A stretch of DNA of 64,000 nucleotides. Origin: Isoetes taiwanensis (taxonomy: Eukaryota; Streptophyta; Lycopodiopsida; Isoetales; Isoetaceae). Location: contig JAJEKV010000023.1 of NCBI GenBank assembly GCA_021234155.1, positions 6,672,009 through 6,736,008 on the forward strand, read 5' to 3'. The notes below the pieces were generated by a model. It was not told the DNA's origin, searched no databases, and worked only from the letters and a program-made list of their open reading frames with translations. The number at the start of each line of letters is the position of its first letter. Positions within the stretch are counted from its first letter, which is position 1. Both the position numbers and the translations under genes were made by a program. Shown piece after piece: positions 59,720-64,000 of this stretch.

Positions 59720-60804
59720 TATAGCATCTCTGATCTGGCCATTATCCGTGGAAGAATTTCGCATAGGACCATTATAATCATCCATGCAACTGTAGTTGCA
59801 AAGTGGGCTTTAGGGAGTCTTAAATGGTACAATTGTGTGCTTTGATGAATCTGGTTCAGCTTTTATCACTCTGGGCAGTAAATTGGGATGCAAATTTTTG
59901 ATTTCTCTATGGATATGTTTGGTGTCAGGCATTAAGCTTTACCGTGAAGGATACTGTTTACTTCTGGTCCTATCTAATTCTGCTCAAGTGCTCTTAATGA
60001 AAAAGGGACTTGTGCCTTAATCAGTTATCACTGCTGCAGATTGTAACAAATGCAGGGTGAGCAAGCATTGTTGCAAGGGAGGCTATTGCATCAACAGCAT
60101 TGTTCCAAGCTGTTGGGATAGTTGCACTTCCTATCTAAGCAGAGCAAGTGATAGTGCTGCTATCCTTAGCAATCAGTGCCAGTGGAGAAATAATGGAACT
60201 AGGGTCAAATACTCTTTCCTGCATTTAGTTTTCCTTGACGTTGTTGGAAAAAATAGGGCGGTTGATGAATGTGCTTTGCAGATTTTGTTCCACTAACAGA
60301 AGTTTATGGTTTTGCTTGCTCTTTGGGCCGTCGGCATGAGTTTTTTTGCAAAATTTGGTGTAAGAGCACCCAGTAATACTGGCATAAATATGCCAGAAGA
60401 TGAAAGAATCTTCTTGATGTCCCTTATCCAGAAATTTTAAGACAAGCCGTTGTTAGAGAAGTGTACGATCAGACTTGAGAGCTTATGATGGTGTTGAGGT
60501 AACAGAATCAGTTTTCTACATAAAGTTGTTTCAAGATTCATAAAATTTGGATTCTTTGTTGCTCTTGGAAGAAAAGCACGCTCGTTTTTGGCAGTTTCTC
60601 AGACAGCAGAGTCTTTAGCAAGTCTGTTAAGACGTGGATTTTGCCTTTACTATGTAATCTCGTATTGGTAGCCTGGTCGTGCGCATATATTACTGTGCAT
60701 TTTGTCATAGAAGAATGACTGTCAACAAATTATTTTATCTTAGATACTTGGAAGGAGGAAGTGTTTGGTTATATAGTCTCATAGGCATGTGCTTTGATTT
60801 GCAG
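59720..60804 (+). other. Unassigned part of the gene mosaic
   Basis: Short exon-like stretches occur, such as ASIVAREAIASTALFQAVGI in the frame near 60,061-60,120, but stops interrupt them and I cannot name the source genes. Confidence 0.35.
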
Positions 60805-60865
60805 GGAAGTGGCAGTATATGGTTCTTGATGAAGGCCAAGCTCTCATGATATATTTAGAGGTTAT
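60805..60865 (+). pseudogene. INO80-like ATPase exon fragment
   Basis: Following a TTTGCAG splice acceptor, about 15 codons read GKWQYMVLDEGQALM. This matches the Walker B / DEAQ region of INO80-type SWI2/SNF2 chromatin remodellers (consensus KWQYMVLDEAQAIK), with the conserved alanine changed to glycine. No neighbouring helicase motifs could be read in frame. The piece is short, so the call is tentative. The retained acceptor again suggests genomic capture. Confidence 0.42.
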
Positions 60866-62940
60866 TTTTGGTCTTCATCATCCAAATACTTAACACATAC
60901 TTGGCAATTTCCAGTGTGGTAAAAAACCTTGTTGAGCTTCAACTGCGGAAACCATTTACTTTTCACAGACATTCCTAGAGTTTTGCCCGACCTTAAGAAG
61001 ATAAATGAGAACTGGATGTTTTCCTATTAAGCCATCTTCTCCCCAGGAACTCTTATTCGTTGAAAAACCAGTTTGGTTGGAGAGATCACAACATTTTACT
61101 GTGGTATGTATGATTATCTGGAAGTTATATACCTCCATTTTTTGCTTTATTTTTTGGTTGCAATTGCATAGAGTGATGCCCGCCTTTGGCAAACACTTTC
61201 AGCCCTGAGCATGAATGTGCTTTTGGATTATTTCTTAATGGCTATGACTTAGAGCCTCAAGGGAATATATGTTCTACACTTGATCTTGTGGCTTGTAACA
61301 ACATGAAATGCTTCAAATAATCAGTAAAAGATAAAGCTATAGCGATTGTATCAGGAGATCGTTACCTAGAGCTTATGTCTCATTCTTTAGAGGAAAATGT
61401 GGTTGCATTGGATGGAGCCTTGGTTTTGAAGCTCAGTCTGTGGGTATGCACTATGTGCAAACATGATTTTATTGGAGGCTTATGTTGCAAATCTAGGTGA
61501 TCATAAAGTGCTTGAGATTTTGTGTATTACATTTTCAGTGGAATTGAGTGTAGTTGTGGTTTTGAGAAATATCCAAACCTGTTTCGAGCATTGTCTGCGT
61601 GATTATGGGTATGCATACAAGCAAGCTTCGGTGCATTTTTTATTTAACTCTTAGTAAGGCATTTCTGCACACTTGATATACGAGGGTATTTCTGCATACA
61701 TCCATATCATCTGGCGAGAAAGGGCTAATTCTATACGATTTTTAGATCTCAAAACTCTGGGCTGTGTTTCTGTGCCATTTCTTTCTTTTAGATAATCCAC
61801 ATAAAAGGCCAAAAGCGGTTTAATGCCATTCAGTTTCCTTAATACTGCTCATTTTTACGGGTTTTATTGGTTATGGAGTGCTATTTTCCTTTGCACACAA
61901 AATCCTAGGATGATTGAATGAGACTGAATGACATTTTCTTGCTACTTACCAATCACATACTAAATAGGCATTTGCACTAGTTGAAGGTAAATAAGGTAGG
62001 TTAAAGTCTTGGGTTATCACATAAAGGTCTTCAGCATTAGAGTGGTGGCAATTATATCTGATTATGCAGGTTCTGGAATGGATTGTGGGAAGTTTAGACG
62101 GGTCGATGTGACAAGGTATGGATTTGGGTGGTCACATTTGTGGCATCGTTTGGAATCCCGTTGTTGAGCTGCCTGGAGTTGTCTTAGCTTTCCAATTGTT
62201 TCAGGCATGTTCTTCTTAAGTTGTCATATTTGCCAACTAAATATATCCATTGTAGATAGAGGCAAAGTTTATCTGATGTAAAATGCAGTGATGTCTTTCA
62301 TCTCCACGCAAATTTTGTAGTGGAAGAAATTGATAACGTATAGATGGCTGAGCATGCAGGCAATTTGTAAACATGACCTCCTTTCAAACACTAGGCATAG
62401 TTGTACCTTTATATTTACTGATAGCAGTATATTAGTAGTATATCATCAGGCCTGAATCCTAAGCCTCTGTGGTCTGCATGTATCTAGTGATCAAGATTGC
62501 CAAACATTTGTGAAGAATTTAGCCTGCTATATTTAAGGCAGATAACCTCTGCTGTTCTTAAACCTTGGTCGTGGCACTTTGTTTAGTACTCCAGAAGATA
62601 ATGTAGCCCATTTCGTTGAGGTTAGTAAAAAAAATAAGATATTAGGTATTCATGCATAGCGATAGGATTAAGACCTCTGCTTCTGGCCTGTACTCTTATG
62701 GGCTATAGATTATTTGGTTTTCATGACTGGTTTTGTGGCTCATTGGCACCATAGCTGTGGCTGAGGATTTTCGTGTGCAAGTATGGGAAAAGAATGAGAT
62801 TAAAGAAGCATTAAAACTACATAAGAGATTGCAATTTTGACTTATGTGTACTGTCTAGGGCATAGTTTTTGTGACATAATCCACCGCATGGCGGTTTACG
62901 CTTATCATAGGAGAAACATCCAAGTTAAGAAGCCATTGAG
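60866..62940 (+). other. Unassigned part of the gene mosaic
   Basis: Intron-like, T-rich DNA alternates with small open stretches (for example 61,463-61,654 and 62,070-62,170). None gives a recognisable domain. Confidence 0.35.
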
Positions 62941-63124
62941 AGATGAATACTACGATTTCTATTTTTCACCATGCTACTGCAAATATTAATAATAAATCAT
63001 TAGAAAGACATCACAAAGTTATTCCAGAGGCGATGTTTGGTTTGCCTCTAAAGGCGGTGGAGGTCAAGCCACAATTTTTCTATGTCTCCATATCTCGGAC
63101 GGCCTTCGACTCGCTTGTAAATCC

Positions 63125-63786
63125 ATGCCCATTCATAGCAATGGCAGAAGCAACCTTGAGGATATAAAGCAGGAGGTGGAGTTCCTGCGGAAACTAGAGT
63201 GCCAACTCGGAGTTGTGTCTCTCAAGGAGGTAATTATAGATGATAGTTGCTGGCATTTGACTTTGGAATTGTGTGATTGTAGCTTGCATGATAAAATCGA
63301 GAGGGAAGGAAGGCTTTCTAAGAAAAAAACAGCCTTCTTTATCTACTCTTTGACCAGAACTATACAAGATTGCGACATGGGCTTGGTTCATAAGGATCTA
63401 AAGTCCCGAAATGTCTTTGTCAGCGCAACTGCACATGAAGGAAATTCTTTGGAAGCTTGAGTTAGGAGAAGATGTTGCCTCTACATGTTTGAAATGGGAT
63501 TCTTTAGCTGTGTCAGAGGCCAAAGATCTTATTCTTGGAATGACTTATTTAGTGTGAATGCCAACTATGCTCGAGATTAATCACAATTAAATTTATCAAA
63601 CTCGTTGAGTCCCGTGTGTCCAGATCCTCAAAGAAGATTGACAATAGAGCAGATTCTCTGTCATTCTTGGATCTTGGAATATACTGGTTATGATGGTCAA
63701 CATTATGAGAGTAGTATAAGATCTCCTAGTCCTTCTAACATCATTATCGAGACAACAAATGCATACAGGAAAAGAATACGACTATA
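63125..63786 (+). pseudogene. Ser/Thr protein kinase pseudogene (CDPK/PEPC-kinase-like)
   Basis: A frame at about 63,149-63,460 reads DIKQEVEFLRKLECQLGVVS and LKEV, then LTLELCDCSLHDKIEREGRL and GLVHKDLKSRNVFV. These match the kinase C-helix (EVExLRxL), the hinge (LxxELCxG.L.D.I) and the catalytic loop, where HRDLKPEN has become HKDLKSRN. After a stop, WDSLAVSEAKDLILGMT (near 63,496-63,545) and DPQRRLTIEQILCHSWI (63,623-63,670) give the end of the kinase fold (DPxxRLTxxQxLxHPWI), closing with a serine-rich tail at 63,786. The DFG, activation loop and APE motifs are absent, so an internal deletion removed the active site. It cannot be an active kinase. Confidence 0.78.
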
Positions 63787-64000
63787 GAGGATTGATGGGC
63801 ACCAGCAACAATGGTTCGTGGCTTATCAGAAAACAAGAGCAGGGCCAATATCCAAGCTCAACACTAGAGTATATCACTTAATGTATTATATGGCAAGCAC
63901 CAATATGTTTGCATGGAGGGGCATCATTGTTAAGTGCCAAGAGCAATTGCTAATTTGCGATTACTACTGGACTATTTATTTTTCTTCCCATTTCATTTCT
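63787..64000. other. Window end, no gene seen
   Basis: The last 214 bases show no coding signal and no end of the mosaic element, so its right border probably lies outside the window. Confidence 0.4.

Overview
The window looks like nuclear DNA from a land plant with a large, repeat-rich genome. The signs are a spliced gene whose product matches plant GINS subunit PSF2, a Ty3/gypsy element primed by tRNA-iMet, a CACTA-like DNA element, L1-like LINEs, and broken pieces of plant-type PPR, MAP65, F-box and protein kinase genes. A precise lineage cannot be read from the sequence.

Layout: (a) 1-22,902 is one long GC-rich tandem array with a period near 1,079 bp and about 21 copies, with no credible gene. 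It stops abruptly in mid-unit. (b) 22,903-25,060 holds two ~810-bp tandem copies carrying a broken RNA-dependent-RNA-polymerase-like exon, then a short piece resembling the start of a nucleobase-ascorbate transporter. (c) 25,061-31,504 is a decayed CACTA-like element with palindromic subterminal repeats, a (TCC)n microsatellite, a ~124-bp minisatellite and unrecognised broken internal genes. (d) 31,505-33,060 holds nothing recognised. (e) 33,065-35,880 is a decayed LINE ending in a CATTCT hexamer tail. (f) 36,396-38,099 is the one convincing intact host gene, PSF2, in eight exons. (g) 38,100-45,734 holds small duplications, a hairpin module, an unrecognised exon-like block and the 3' end of a minus-strand LINE. 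(h) 45,735-54,557 is a 3'-truncated Ty3/gypsy element with a 5' LTR and PBS, an extra histone-H3-like ORF ahead of gag, then gag and pol. (i) 54,558-58,260 is an L1-like LINE fused directly to the broken gypsy integrase. (j) 58,261-63,786 begins with a second copy of the hairpin module and then carries a mosaic of broken gene pieces, some still with intron-exon borders, as expected of a gene-capturing transposon.

The outstanding feature is the extra gene of the gypsy element at 47,948-49,212. It starts with the exact nine-residue histone H3 amino terminus (MARTKQTAR), runs through a long charged linker and ends in a full-length H3 histone fold, about half identical to canonical H3 by eye. It lies between the primer-binding site and gag, and is flanked by five copies of a 67-nt hairpin, two upstream and three downstream. 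It retains the equivalent of H3 K4 but has valine where K9 would be. This copy is broken by a frameshift and one stop codon. Taken together it looks like a retrotransposon that carries its own histone H3 derivative.
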